Shown here piece after piece: positions 15,224 to 24,424 of a stretch of DNA of 55,505 nt. The position numbers were made by a program, and so were the translations under genes. The first letter of the stretch is position 1. Every line of letters begins with the position of its first letter. This DNA is from Dehalococcoidia bacterium (GTDB lineage Bacteria > Chloroflexota > Dehalococcoidia > DSTF01 > JACRBR01): the NCBI GenBank assembly GCA_021462855.1, contig JAJTXQ010000029.1, positions 1 to 55,505 of the forward strand, in the 5' to 3' direction. The notes below the pieces were generated by a model. That model was given only the letters and a program-made list of their open reading frames with translations. It ran no database searches and was not told where the DNA came from.

Positions 15224-17071
15224 TCAAAGCAGGACGTGCGCGTCGCCCACCCGGCGCGTCACTCGCTCACGGCCCATCTGCTCCAGCAGCGCCTGCGCGT
15301 AACGACGGCTCGTCCCGAACAGGTCACGCGCCTCGGCGATCGTGATCGCGCCCCGCGCGGCGATGTGCGCCCGCACGCGCTCCTGCATCGATGCGTATGC
15401 CGCCGCCTCGAACACGATGCCGTCACCGGCATCGACGACCGCGCCTGTATCCGAGAGATACGCCAGCAGGTCCGCGTCGATCGTCGCATCCGACGGTGGC
15501 TTCGCCGGCGTGGCCCGAAGCGCCGCAAGATACGCGTCGGCCTGCGCCCGCTGCTCGTCCGTCGGCGCCGGCGCGAAGTCCGCGAGCGCCGCCTGCGCGC
15601 CCGAGAGCCGCACGTCGCTCCACGCGTGCGCCAGCAGCGAGAACGCGCGCGCATCATCGAAGCCGGCCCGCCCGCGCAGTTCTTCGAGCGGCATGCCCGT
15701 GCGTAGCGGGTGCGCCGCGTGATACGCCCGCAGGGCGTCGATGCAACGTCCGTGCGCCCGGACGACGAATTCGCGCGTCGCGTAGCGCGCCACGTCGCCG
15801 CCGCCGAACACCTGCACGTCGCCCTTTGCAGCGAGCGCGGACAACTCGCCGGCCACGGTGGGCGGCTCCAGCAGCGCCTCCCGCTCCAGCCAGGCCCGGT
15901 CGGCCAGCGGATGGGACGCGACCGCCCGCAGCAGCGTCTCGGCGGGCGATGCGGCGAGCCGCGCGTCCAGGGACGCGAGCGTCGCCGCGTCGTTGCGGCG
16001 GTGCCGTCGCGGCGCCGTGTCAACGACGATGCCGCCGGCGACGGTGTCATTCGCCGTGCGCAACACAAAGCGATCGCCTCGCACGACGGCCACCGGCGCA
16101 TCGAGCCGGAGCTGGGCCCACGCCTCGCCGCCCGCGCGCAGCTCGTCGGCATCGAGCAGGCGCAGCTGCGCGGCCGCTTCGGCCGCTCCCGTGTGGAACG
16201 TGACGCGCATATTGTGCCGGAGCGCGTGCGCCAGCGACGCTACGGCGCGCACCCGGGCATCGAGCACGTCCGCCGGCAGCAGCCAGCCGGGCGATGCGAG
16301 CACCATGCCCCGGCGCAGGTCATCCTTTCCCACGCCGGCGAGGTTCAGCGCCGTGCGCGTGCCGGGCGGTGCGCGCTCAACCGCGTCCCGATGCGACTGC
16401 ACGCCGCGCACGCGCGCCCGCAGTCCGCCGGGTTGCACCTCCATCTCGTCACCTGCGGCAATCGAACCGCCGATGAGCGTGCCCGTCACGACTGTGCCAA
16501 ACCCGTCGATCGTGAACACGCGGTCGATCGGCAGCCGGGCACGGCCGATGTCGCGTTTCGGCGGCAGCGCGGCGACGGCGTCGTCAAGCGCGCGCCGCAG
16601 ATCCTCGAGCCCTGCGCCGGTGACCGCCGAGCAGGCGACGACCGGCGCGCCCTCCAGCGTGGTGCCATCGAGCGTCCGCTCGACATCAGCACGCACGAGA
16701 TCAAGCCAGCCGTCGCCGGCGAGGTCGCGCTTCGTAAGCGCCACGACGCCCCGGCCGACGCCGAGCAGGTCGAGGATCGCGAGATGCTCGCGCGTCTGCG
16801 GCATCACGCCGTCGTCGGCGGCGATGGCCAGCAGCGCCACGTCGATCCCGCCGGCGCCCGCGAGCATGTTCTTGATGAAACGCTCGTGCCCCGGCACGTC
16901 GACGATGCTGACGGTACGCCCGGAAGGCAGCGTCAGCCACGCGAAACCGAGGTCGATCGTCATCCCGCGCTGCTTCTCCTCGCGCAGGCGGTCCGGGTCG
17001 ATGCCCGTCAGCGCCTGGACGAGCAGCGACTTTCCGTGGTCAACGTGGCCGGCGGTGCCGATGACGTACAT
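15224..17071 (-). CDS. selB: Selenocysteine-specific elongation factor SelB
   Basis: This 615-residue translational GTPase delivers Sec-tRNA to UGA codons marked by a SECIS hairpin. The G domain has GHVDHGKS (8-15), [19 protein letters not shown] and TKRDL; EF-Tu-like beta domains follow; and the last third contains the winged-helix repeats that bind SECIS RNA, ending with [26 protein letters not shown]. The length is typical for SelB. No selA, selD, tRNA-Sec or clear selenoprotein is visible in this window. It lies back to back with the HDAC-family gene, with only 56 bases between them. Confidence 0.92.
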   Translation of the reverse strand: MYVIGTAGHVDHGKSLLVQALTGIDPDRLREEKQRGMTIDLGFAWLTLPSGRTVSIVDVPGHERFIKNMLAGAGGIDVALLAIAADDGVMPQTREHLAILDLLGVGRGVVALTKRDLAGDGWLDLVRADVERTLDGTTLEGAPVVACSAVTGAGLEDLRRALDDAVAALPPKRDIGRARLPIDRVFTIDGFGTVVTGTLIGGSIAAGDEMEVQPGGLRARVRGVQSHRDAVERAPPGTRTALNLAGVGKDDLRRGMVLASPGWLLPADVLDARVRAVASLAHALRHNMRVTFHTGAAEAAAQLRLLDADELRAGGEAWAQLRLDAPVAVVRGDRFVLRTANDTVAGGIVVDTAPRRHRRNDAATLASLDARLAASPAETLLRAVASHPLADRAWLEREALLEPPTVAGELSALAAKGDVQVFGGGDVARYATREFVVRAHGRCIDALRAYHAAHPLRTGMPLEELRGRAGFDDARAFSLLAHAWSDVRLSGAQAALADFAPAPTDEQRAQADAYLAALRATPAKPPSDATIDADLLAYLSDTGAVVDAGDGIVFEAAAYASMQERVRAHIAARGAITIAEARDLFGTSRRYAQALLEQMGRERVTRRVGDAHVLL

Positions 17072-17127
17072 GCGCCCGTGCGGTCCTCGCTTGCTGGTGC
17101 TGCGGTGCCATCTTACCCTTTGCGGGC

Positions 17128-18159
17128 ATGACGGCCGGATTCGTCTACGACCCCGTCTTCCTCGACCACGACACCGGCACGCACCCGGAGAACGCCAGCC
17201 GCATGACGGCGACGATGGCGCTCCTCGAAGAGGCGCGCCTGCCCGGCGCGCTGCGCCGCATCGCCGCCCGCGCGGCGACCGCGGATGAGCTCACGCTCGT
17301 GCACGACCCGCGCTATGTCGATGCCGTGCGCCGCGCGGCCGAGCAGGGTGGCGGCTGGGCGGACCCGGACACGCTCATCACGCCGCGTTCGTTCGACGTC
17401 GCGGCGATGGTCGTCGGCGGCACGCTCAACGCACTCGATGTGGTGCTGGCCGGGGAAGTGCGATCGGCGTACTGCCTCGTGCGGCCGCCAGGACATCACG
17501 CGGGGCCCGCGCAGGCGATGGGGTTCTGCCTCTTCAACCACGTCGCTGTCGCGGCGGCGTACGCGCGCGCCCGCCACGGCCTCGCGCGCGTCGCCATCGT
17601 CGACTTCGACGTGCACCACGGCAACGGCACGCAGGACGCGTTCTACGCCGACCCGGGCGTGCTGTACATCTCGACACACGAGTTCCCGTTCTACCCCGGC
17701 ACCGGCGCCGCGACCGAAACCGGCGACGGCGACGCGCGCGGCGCCACGATCAACATCCCGATGCCGCACGGCTCCGGCGACGCCGAGCACACAGAGGCGT
17801 TCCGCCGCATCGTCGTGCCGGCGCTCGCGCGTTACCGCCCGGAGCTCATCCTCGTTTCGGCCGGCTTCGACGCGCACTTCGCCGACGACATCGCCCTGCA
17901 GCAGCTCAGCGTCGACGGCTATGGCGCCCTGGTGTCGATGGTCCTCGAAGCGGCCGACCTGCTGTGCGGCGGGCGCGTCGTGATGGCGCAGGAAGGCGGC
18001 TACCATCTCGTCGCGCTGCCGTGGTGCGTGCGCCGCAGCATCGAGCTGCTCGCCGGCGTGCCGCCCACCGCCGACCCGCTCGGCGCGATCGAGACGTCGC
18101 CTCCCGCGCCGTTCGCCGCCATGCTCGACGAGGTCGCGCGCATCCACGCGCTCGCATGA
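17128..18159 (+). CDS. Histone deacetylase/AcuC-family deacylase
   Basis: This 343-residue zinc-dependent deacylase carries the active-site signature RPPGHHAGP (119-127), [11 protein letters not shown] (Asp161 and His163 as zinc ligands) and SAGFDAH later in the chain. Bacterial members deacetylate polyamines or lysines of enzymes such as acetyl-CoA synthetase. A deoxyhypusine-synthase-like gene elsewhere in the window hints at polyamine chemistry, but linkage is weak. It has its own start 56 bases from divergent selB and ends at a hairpin shared with secF. Confidence 0.9.
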   Translation: MTAGFVYDPVFLDHDTGTHPENASRMTATMALLEEARLPGALRRIAARAATADELTLVHDPRYVDAVRRAAEQGGGWADPDTLITPRSFDVAAMVVGGTLNALDVVLAGEVRSAYCLVRPPGHHAGPAQAMGFCLFNHVAVAAAYARARHGLARVAIVDFDVHHGNGTQDAFYADPGVLYISTHEFPFYPGTGAATETGDGDARGATINIPMPHGSGDAEHTEAFRRIVVPALARYRPELILVSAGFDAHFADDIALQQLSVDGYGALVSMVLEAADLLCGGRVVMAQEGGYHLVALPWCVRRSIELLAGVPPTADPLGAIETSPPAPFAAMLDEVARIHALA

Positions 18160-18164
18160 CACGG

Positions 18165-18190
18165 GACGGCCCCGCTGTCGCGGGGCCGTC
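18165..18190. terminator. Bidirectional hairpin between HDAC and secF
   Basis: A perfect 11-bp GC-rich stem (18165-18175 with 18180-18190) and four-base loop lie between two converging genes. There is no T run on either side, so it is a weak intrinsic terminator or an mRNA end stabiliser. Confidence 0.65.
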
Positions 18191-18213
18191 GGTAGGGCTT
18201 CGTTCGCGCGCCG

Positions 18214-19224
18214 TCAGTCGGCGGCCGCGGCCTCCCCGGCGCGCGACGCAGCGCGTCTCCCGGTGATCCGCCGCCACAGCCGGGGGATGTCTCCCTGCTG
18301 CCACGTAACGAGGAACATGCTGGCGATAAACACCGAGCTATACGTCCCTGTCGTCACGCCGATCAACAGGCACAGCAGGAAGTCGCGGATGCTTTCACCG
18401 CCGAGCAGCAGCAGCGCCAGCACCGAGAAGATCAGCGTCAACGACGTGTTGAACGACCGGCCCATCGTCTGCAACAGGCTGTGGTTCACGGCCGCCGGGA
18501 AGCTCGGGATCGTGCCGCGCGACACGTTCTCGCGGATGCGGTCGAAGACCACGATCGAGTCGTGGACACTGAAGCCCACGACCGTCAGCAAACCCGTGAT
18601 AAAGAACGTGTCGACCTCGACATCGAAGAACTTGCCGAGGATCGAGAATGCGCCGATCACGAGCAACACGTCGTGCGAGAGCGCGACGATCGCCGACACG
18701 CCGAAGCGCAGCGAGTTGGGCACATTGCGGAACGACCACGCGATGTACAGCGTGATCGCCAGCGCCGAGACGGCGACAGCGACCGCGGCGTTCCGGCCGA
18801 TCTCGCGGGAGACCGCCGCCGAAACCGACGAGAACTCCAGGAACTGCGTTGTCTTGTTCCCCTGCGCGTCGACGAAGCCGCCGAAGTGGCCGGCCAGCTC
18901 CGTCTCGATGCGCTCGCGCTCGGACGGTGGCGCGGGCCCGACCGGCGGCGCCGCGGTCGCGCCCTCGATCTCGTCGGTCTGGACGAGGAACGTGTTGTCG
19001 CCGGTGCTCTGGATGCGCGCTTCGCCGAGCCCCAGGCCGGCGACCAGGTCCTCGACCGCGCCCTTTGACGCGGGCTCGGCGTAGCGGAACGAGAACGTCG
19101 TGCCCGACGTGAACTCGATACCCGGCTTGAGCCGCGGCGGAATGAGCAGCGAGATGATCCCCGGGATCAGCAGGACGATCGATGCCGCGAAGAACCAGTT
19201 GCGCTTCGCTACGAGATCAAGCAT
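18214..19224 (-). CDS. secF: Protein translocase subunit SecF
   Basis: This 336-residue membrane protein works with SecD to use proton motive force for late steps of Sec export. N-terminal DLVAKRNWFFAASIVLLIPG is the first membrane helix, GIEFTSGTTFSFRY matches the SecF periplasmic start, and VVGFSVHDSIVVFDRIREN is the conserved membrane motif of SecF. The track start further upstream is rejected because the true homologous start ATG 19224 lies eight bases inside the secD end, giving the usual coupled overlap. C-terminal tail is Ala/Arg-rich. Confidence 0.93.
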   Translation of the reverse strand: MLDLVAKRNWFFAASIVLLIPGIISLLIPPRLKPGIEFTSGTTFSFRYAEPASKGAVEDLVAGLGLGEARIQSTGDNTFLVQTDEIEGATAAPPVGPAPPSERERIETELAGHFGGFVDAQGNKTTQFLEFSSVSAAVSREIGRNAAVAVAVSALAITLYIAWSFRNVPNSLRFGVSAIVALSHDVLLVIGAFSILGKFFDVEVDTFFITGLLTVVGFSVHDSIVVFDRIRENVSRGTIPSFPAAVNHSLLQTMGRSFNTSLTLIFSVLALLLLGGESIRDFLLCLLIGVTTGTYSSVFIASMFLVTWQQGDIPRLWRRITGRRAASRAGEAAAAD

Positions 19225-20908
19225 CGGCCACCTCCGCACCCGCAATGCTCGCCGACGCGCGGCGCGATGTGGAGTCCTCCGGTTTATCGTCGGTCCAGAG
19301 CCACAGCCAGCGTCGGAGCGGCGTGTTCGTCGCCAGCCGCAGGAACGTGCGCGAGACCGTGATCGCCGAGAACAGGCTGACAAAGACGCCGATCGCCAGC
19401 GTCAGCGCGAAGCCCTTGATCAGGCTGGAGCCGAACTGGTTGCCCATCCAGTACAGGATCGCCGTCGTGATCAGCGTCGATACGTTGCTGTCGCGGATCG
19501 ATGACCATGCGCGGTCGAAGCCGGCGTTCACTGAAGGAATGAGGCTGCGCCCGTTGCGCAGTTCTTCCTTCGTCCGCTCGAAGATCAGGATGTTCGCATC
19601 GACCGCCATGCCGATGGAAAGCACGAACGCGGCGATGCCCGCGAGCGTCAGCGTCACCGGCCCGGAGCCGGGGATGCCGATCTTGAAGATCGCCAGCAAT
19701 ACCGCCGCGTACACGACGAGCGCGAGGCTCGCGATGACGCCGGGCAGCCGGTAGTAGAGGATCATGAACGCCATCACGACGATCATCGCGACGAGACCCG
19801 CCTGCACCGAGTGCAGCACCGCCTCATCGCCGAGCGTCGCATCGACGTCCTGCTGCTGGATGATTCGCAGCGGCACCGGGAACGCGCCGTTGTTCAGGAA
19901 CGTGCGCAGCCGCTTCGCGTCGGACAGCGTCAATCCGGTGGTCTGGCCCGTGTCGGTGATCTGCGCGTTCACGGTCGGCGCGATCACAGTGCCGTCGCGG
20001 CCACGGATCGGCTCACCATCGAGGAACGTCGCCAGCGGCAGGCCGATGATCCGTTGCGTGAGCGAGCCGAACACCTTCTCGCCGTCCTTCGTCATGTTGA
20101 ACAGCAGGATCGGGTTCCCGAAGGTGTCGAACACGACCTGGCTGTTCGACTTCAGGAAGTTGCCCGTCATGATCTGCGAGGCGCCGTTGAGGTCACCCCG
20201 CGCCGGCGTCCAGATCACCGCCTCGGTGTTGGGGATCGCCGTCTGGTAGGTCGGCTCAATGCGCACGACATCGCCGTTGGCGTCGCGGGCGATATTGCCG
20301 TCCGGCCCGCGCAGAGCGATACGCCCCGCGTCGTCGGCGTCGGGCTCGCAGGTGCCGGGCTTGTAGTACACCTGCTGCGCCTGCGACGACAGCGCCATCG
20401 GCCCGCCCTGGCCGCCCTGCCCGCCCTGCTGCAGCGGCTCGCAGAACATCAGCACGGCAGGACGCGTGATGTCGCGCGCCGTCTGCGAGCTCACGCCCGG
20501 CAGCTCGACGATCAGCCGGTCCTCGCCGGAACGCTGCACGAGCGACTCCGACACGCCAAACGGGTTGATGCGGCTCTCGATGATCGATTTCGACGCGTCG
20601 AGCGCGGAATCGACATCGATGTCCGGCTGCCCCTGCAGGTCGGCCTGGAGCACGATGCGCGAGCCGCCCTGCAGGTCGAGCCCGAGGATCATGCCCTTGC
20701 AGTTGCGCGCCGGGTTTTCATCGCTCTTGTCGGTCGTGTGGCACGGCAGCTCGAGGCCGAGGATCTCGCCCGGCACGCCGCGGCCCGACGGCAAGTTCAG
20801 GAAGTCCGGGAAGTAGCGGTCCGGCTCATCGGGCCACACGGCGTAGATCGCTCCCGCGGCCACCACGAAGATGAGCAGCACGAAGATCCTGTCCCACCAC
20901 CTGCGCAT
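19217..20908 (-). CDS. secD: Protein translocase subunit SecD
   Basis: This 563-residue protein has an N-terminal membrane helix, the LGLDLQGGSRIVLQ motif diagnostic of SecD, a large periplasmic region that contains Gly/Gln-rich loops (LQQGGQGGQGGPM), and five further helices with GMAVDANILIFERTKEELRNG, the SecD membrane motif. It begins inside the stop codon of yajC and overlaps secF by eight bases, so yajC-secD-secF form one translationally coupled unit. Confidence 0.94.
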   Translation of the reverse strand: MRRWWDRIFVLLIFVVAAGAIYAVWPDEPDRYFPDFLNLPSGRGVPGEILGLELPCHTTDKSDENPARNCKGMILGLDLQGGSRIVLQADLQGQPDIDVDSALDASKSIIESRINPFGVSESLVQRSGEDRLIVELPGVSSQTARDITRPAVLMFCEPLQQGGQGGQGGPMALSSQAQQVYYKPGTCEPDADDAGRIALRGPDGNIARDANGDVVRIEPTYQTAIPNTEAVIWTPARGDLNGASQIMTGNFLKSNSQVVFDTFGNPILLFNMTKDGEKVFGSLTQRIIGLPLATFLDGEPIRGRDGTVIAPTVNAQITDTGQTTGLTLSDAKRLRTFLNNGAFPVPLRIIQQQDVDATLGDEAVLHSVQAGLVAMIVVMAFMILYYRLPGVIASLALVVYAAVLLAIFKIGIPGSGPVTLTLAGIAAFVLSIGMAVDANILIFERTKEELRNGRSLIPSVNAGFDRAWSSIRDSNVSTLITTAILYWMGNQFGSSLIKGFALTLAIGVFVSLFSAITVSRTFLRLATNTPLRRWLWLWTDDKPEDSTSRRASASIAGAEVADA

Positions 20909-21228
20909 TAGCGTCCCTCTTCCCTGCGGTTGTACGAGTACACCGTCTGCCCTTCGGCCACGCGCTGCGCGATCGCCGATGCCAGCGCGTGCACCTCCAC
21001 CCCGTTCCCGAGGTCAAGCACGATCTGCACCGGCCCCGCTTCCGGGATGTGGATGTCCTTGACCGTCGCCAGGAATCCGGAGGTCGTCAGCACTTCATCG
21101 CCGATCTGCAGCTTCTTGATGTCCAACTGCTGCCGCTTCTGCTCCACCTGCTGCGGCCGCAGGATCACGAGATAGAACACGATGATCACGCCGACGATGA
21201 CGATGAAGCCGAGTTCCGCCGCGTTCAC
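20908..21228 (-). CDS. yajC: Preprotein translocase accessory subunit YajC
   Basis: This 106-residue protein has one N-terminal membrane helix (LGFIVIVGVIIVFYLVIL) followed by RPQQVEQKRQQL and the small barrel domain LQIGDEVLTTSGFLATVKDI typical of YajC. GTG 21228 overlaps the stop of the upstream CCA gene (GTGA), which fixes the start; the longer open frame upstream is a shadow of that gene. It stands directly before secD, its classical partner. Confidence 0.92.
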   Translation of the reverse strand: MNAAELGFIVIVGVIIVFYLVILRPQQVEQKRQQLDIKKLQIGDEVLTTSGFLATVKDIHIPEAGPVQIVLDLGNGVEVHALASAIAQRVAEGQTVYSYNRREEGR

Positions 21229-22706
21229 TGCCGCTCTCCGCCGCTCGCCCGGCGCCGCACCCATGCGAGCGCCTGCGCACGGTCCGTGACCTCGCCGGTC
21301 GCCTGCGCCTCGCGGAGCGATTCCAGCAGCCGGCCGACTTCCGGGCCCTCGGCGAGCCCGAGCGCGGCCATTATGTCGCGTCCGTCCAGGAGCCGGGGCG
21401 CACGAACTATACCCTCTTCCTCCTGAGAACGCACGAGCACGCTGTTCATATACCCCGCCTGGCGCATCCATCCTTCTCGTGTCATCGAAGGCCCCCGCGC
21501 CGCCGCCGCATCGACCAGCGCGAGCACCAGCGCCGCCGGCATCGCGTCGCCCAGATCGCGGCAGAACCGGTACAGCGCGCGCCGTGTCGGCGCCTGCCCC
21601 ACGGCGGCCAACTGCACCGGCCGCAGGTGCTCCCGCACCAGCAGCGACACGAACGCCACCTCGCGCGCCGAACACCGCAGGCCGCGCAGCACCCGCGCGG
21701 CGACCGTCGCCCCCTCGTCCGCGTGGCCAAAGAAGCGGATGCGCCCGTCGGCCTGGCGCGCCTTCGTCTGCGGCTTGGCGACATCGTGGAGCAGCGCAGC
21801 CAGCTTCAGCATCGCGCCGCGCGTCCGTCCCTCCGACATCTCCTCATCGAAGTACGCCCGCAGCCACGCGGCGCGATCTCCGAACGCCGCCCAGGCGGCC
21901 CCGGCGAGCCACGCATCAGGGCCGCGAGGCGCCTCGGCGAGCAGCAGGTCGGCGACGCGGACGGCCTGCAGGTTGTGCTCGAGGACGTCGTACGCGTGGA
22001 ACTGTTCCGGTTGCGCGACGCCGCGCCCGCGGGCGACATCGGGTAGCAGCGCGTCGAGCAGCGCCGCGTCGTCGAGCAGGCGCAGCGCTTCGTACGCATC
22101 GTCCAGCGCGAGGATGCGCGCGAGCTCGTCGCGCCGCCGCTCGGCCGCGGCCTCGTTCACGCGCGGCGCGCGCTCGCGGATCGCCGCAAGCGTGGCCGGC
22201 TCGATCGTGAACCGCAGTTCGGAAGCGATGCGCACGCCGCGCAGCAGCCGCAGCGGATCCTCGTCGAGCACGCCTGGCGATGTCATGCGCACGACGCCCG
22301 CAGCGAGGTCGGCGGCGCCGCCCGCCGGATCGATGATGTCGCCGCCGGCGAGCGGCGCCGCCATCGCGTCGATCGTGAAGTCGCGGCGGCGCAGGTCGTC
22401 GTCGATCGTCCCCTGCAGCGCCGCCACGTCGATGTATCGAACGCCGCCGCTATCGAGCGCGACGCGCGCGATCGCGTGGACATCGTCGAGTTCCACGAAG
22501 TGGCCGTCCAGCGCATCCGCGAGCGACCGCGCGAACGCCAGCGCGTCGCCGTCGACGGCGATATCGAGGTCCCGCATCGTCGCGCCGCGCAGCGCGTCGC
22601 GCACGCTTCCGCCAACCGCCAACGGGCGCAGCCCGCGCTCCACCGCCACCGCATCGATGCGCGCGAGCAGCGGCGCGAGCGCGTCCGGCAACCGCACCGT
22701 CGTCAC
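21225..22706 (-). CDS. CCA tRNA nucleotidyltransferase/poly(A) polymerase-family protein
   Basis: This 493-residue class II nucleotidyltransferase has the head GGSVRDALRG with the catalytic DLDIAVDG, then RRRDFTIDAMA and DEDPLRLLRGVRIASELRF of the neck, and an HD-like region (LLHDVAKPQTK with FFGHADEG) in the C-terminal half. The HD domain means it may also have phosphatase or phosphodiesterase activity. Whether it adds CCA or A tails cannot be told; the one tRNA gene in this window already encodes CCA. It overlaps yajC by four bases and follows fmdB by six. Confidence 0.88.
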   Translation of the reverse strand: MTTVRLPDALAPLLARIDAVAVERGLRPLAVGGSVRDALRGATMRDLDIAVDGDALAFARSLADALDGHFVELDDVHAIARVALDSGGVRYIDVAALQGTIDDDLRRRDFTIDAMAAPLAGGDIIDPAGGAADLAAGVVRMTSPGVLDEDPLRLLRGVRIASELRFTIEPATLAAIRERAPRVNEAAAERRRDELARILALDDAYEALRLLDDAALLDALLPDVARGRGVAQPEQFHAYDVLEHNLQAVRVADLLLAEAPRGPDAWLAGAAWAAFGDRAAWLRAYFDEEMSEGRTRGAMLKLAALLHDVAKPQTKARQADGRIRFFGHADEGATVAARVLRGLRCSAREVAFVSLLVREHLRPVQLAAVGQAPTRRALYRFCRDLGDAMPAALVLALVDAAAARGPSMTREGWMRQAGYMNSVLVRSQEEEGIVRAPRLLDGRDIMAALGLAEGPEVGRLLESLREAQATGEVTDRAQALAWVRRRASGGERQ

Positions 22707-22712
22707 GCGGCG

Positions 22713-23078
22713 CTAGAAGTCGTCGTCGCCACCGTCGAGGCCGTCTTCGTCGCCCATCAGGTCATCGGGCGATTCGCCGGCCTCCATGCGGCCGACCATC
22801 TCCTCGAACTCCGGGCCCATGTCCTCGCCAGTCTCCTCGGCCATCTGCCGCGCCCAGCGCGCCATCGCCCGCGGGTCGTTCTCGTCGATGTCCTCGAAGC
22901 TCGACGGGTCGTTGATGTCGATGCTGCTGCCACGGTGCACGGCGAACTTCGAGAGCAGCCGCGCCAGGCGCGCGCTCCCGCAGTGCTCGCACGCGGCGTT
23001 CACTTCGGAGTTGACGCTGCGCACGAAGACCGATGTGCGCCGCTTGCAGGCGAGGCAGCGATACTCGTAGATCGGCAT
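22713..23078 (-). CDS. FmdB-family zinc ribbon protein
   Basis: This 121-residue protein begins MPIYEYRCLACKRR and has a second CEHCGS pair, the four-Cys zinc ribbon of the FmdB/CxxC_CXXC_SSSS family. The remainder is acidic, with a C-terminal Asp-rich tail (DGLDGGDDDF). Family function is regulatory but poorly defined. ATG 23078 is set by the MPIYEYRC start found across the family; a TATCGC hexamer ends six bases before it. Confidence 0.85.
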   Translation of the reverse strand: MPIYEYRCLACKRRTSVFVRSVNSEVNAACEHCGSARLARLLSKFAVHRGSSIDINDPSSFEDIDENDPRAMARWARQMAEETGEDMGPEFEEMVGRMEAGESPDDLMGDEDGLDGGDDDF

Positions 23079-23122
23079 GCCGTAGCGATACCAGACGGCC
23101 CGCCCCGTGGCAACGCGCGGCG

Positions 23123-23557
23123 TCACTCGCCGGGCCGCACGGCGTCCTCGATGTGTTCGACGCGGAGCACCTTGCCGTCGCGCGCCATCTCGACCGTGAC
23201 GGCGTCGATGCGCATCGGCAGCACGGCGTACTCCGGGTGCTGCTCCGCGTACCAGCGCGCAGCAAGCAGCACCTTCGCCGCCTTGCGCCGGTTGATCGAC
23301 AGCGCGGCCATGCCCGCCGCGCCGCCGCGCCGCGTGCGGACCTCGACGAACACGACGGTATCGCCGTCACGCGCGACGAGGTCCGCCTCCGCCTCCGCCA
23401 CGCGATAGTTGCGGCCGATGATCCGGTAGCCCTTCGCCTCGAGGTGCGCCGCGGCGACGCGCTCGCCGAAGTCGCCGAGCGCCTTCCGCTCGGTCGGTGC
23501 CCTGCCGGGACGTCGCTCCGCCAACGCGCTCTCCGCTGTGCTATGCTCCGCCATCAT
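23123..23557 (-). CDS. YraN-family (UPF0102) endonuclease-like protein
   Basis: This 144-residue protein has ALGDFGERVAAAHLEAKGYRIIGRNYR then EADLVARDGDTVVFVEVRTRR, the E-D-ExK-like pattern of the restriction-endonuclease fold seen in YraN. It ends with INRRKAAKVLLAARWY and MRIDAVTVE, as in the family. Its function in bacteria is unknown, with a role near DNA or Holliday junctions suggested. Start is ATG 23557 or the adjacent ATG 23554. It heads the YraN-FmdB-CCA-YajC-SecDF strand. Confidence 0.87.
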   Translation of the reverse strand: MMAEHSTAESALAERRPGRAPTERKALGDFGERVAAAHLEAKGYRIIGRNYRVAEAEADLVARDGDTVVFVEVRTRRGGAAGMAALSINRRKAAKVLLAARWYAEQHPEYAVLPMRIDAVTVEMARDGKVLRVEHIEDAVRPGE

Positions 23558-23574
23558 ACGCCGGAGGAGGCCCC

Positions 23575-23622
23575 ATGACGACGAACACGCCAGCGACGCG
23601 CCCCGGAGCCCGAGCCGCCTGA
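23575..23622 (+). CDS. Putative 15-residue Thr-rich leader peptide
   Basis: ATG 23575 is preceded by GGAGGAGG (23563-23570) and by a TATGCT hexamer at 23542-23547, and encodes MTTNTPATRPGARAA before TGA. Four ACG (Thr) codons occur in the first eight. It is divergent from yraN and 112 bases before the start of a nucleotidyltransferase gene. A hairpin (GCTCGG/CCGAGC) follows. It could be a regulatory leader or chance; only the strong ribosome-binding site supports it. Confidence 0.35.
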   Translation: MTTNTPATRPGARAA

Positions 23623-23734
23623 TCCCCTGACACCGCGCTCGGACCCGGGTCGCTCCTTCCCGAGCCGAACAGATCATCACGCACGCACGCCCGTCGCCGG
23701 GACGATGCGTGCTACGCACCGCAAGGAGCATCCC

Positions 23735-24403
23735 TTGCCTTCGACGCACACACCGGACATCCCCGCCGCCATCGCGCGCGTGACGCGCATCATGGCTGGC
23801 TACCGCGGCGCATGGGCGCTGTGCGGCGGTTGGGCCGTCGACGCGTCACTCGGCGCACCGTCGCGCGACCACGCGGACATCGACATCGCCGTGTTCTGCG
23901 GCGATGAAGCGCTCGTCCTCGAACATCTCGAAGGCTGGCAGCTCGTCGCGCACGACCCCACCGTCGCCGACGATACGGCCGACCCGTGGACCGGCCGGCC
24001 GCTCGTGCTTCCCGCGCACGTCCACGCGAGGCCGCCGGGCGACGGCGCGTTGCCCGACCGCGTCGACGGCGCGGCGCAACAGGGTTTCGAGCTCGACATC
24101 CAGTTCAACGCGCGCGATGGCGGCGCCTGGGTGTTCAGCCGCGAGCCGCGCATCATGCTGCCGCTCGGACGTTGCATCGTGCCGTCGCCGTGGGGCGTCC
24201 CGGCCGTCAGCGCCGAGGTGGCGCTCTTCTACAAGGCCGCCGAGACGCGCCGGCGCGACGAACGCGACTTCGCGAACCTGTTTCCGCATCTCGGCGCCGA
24301 AACGCTGGCGTGGTTGCGGGAGGCGATCGCGCTCGCGTGCCCATCGCACCACTGGCTGAACTGGCTGCGCGCGGCGCCGGGGACGGAGACGGCGGTGCGT
24401 TGA
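23735..24403 (+). CDS. Aminoglycoside-adenylyltransferase-like nucleotidyltransferase
   Basis: This 222-residue protein contains ALCGGWAVDASLGAPSRDHADIDIAVF, the GGWAxD...R.H.DIDI core of the MNT-type nucleotidyltransferase superfamily that includes ANT(2'')-like enzymes. Later ELDIQFNARDGGAWVFSREP and VPAVSAEVALFYKA agree with that group. TTG 23735 is chosen because AAGGAG lies six bases before it; ATG 23705 is the alternative. A role in drug modification is not implied; many such chromosomal genes have unknown substrates. Confidence 0.75.
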   Translation: MPSTHTPDIPAAIARVTRIMAGYRGAWALCGGWAVDASLGAPSRDHADIDIAVFCGDEALVLEHLEGWQLVAHDPTVADDTADPWTGRPLVLPAHVHARPPGDGALPDRVDGAAQQGFELDIQFNARDGGAWVFSREPRIMLPLGRCIVPSPWGVPAVSAEVALFYKAAETRRRDERDFANLFPHLGAETLAWLREAIALACPSHHWLNWLRAAPGTETAVR

Positions 24404-24424
24404 CGGCGGGCGCGCCCGCGGCGG

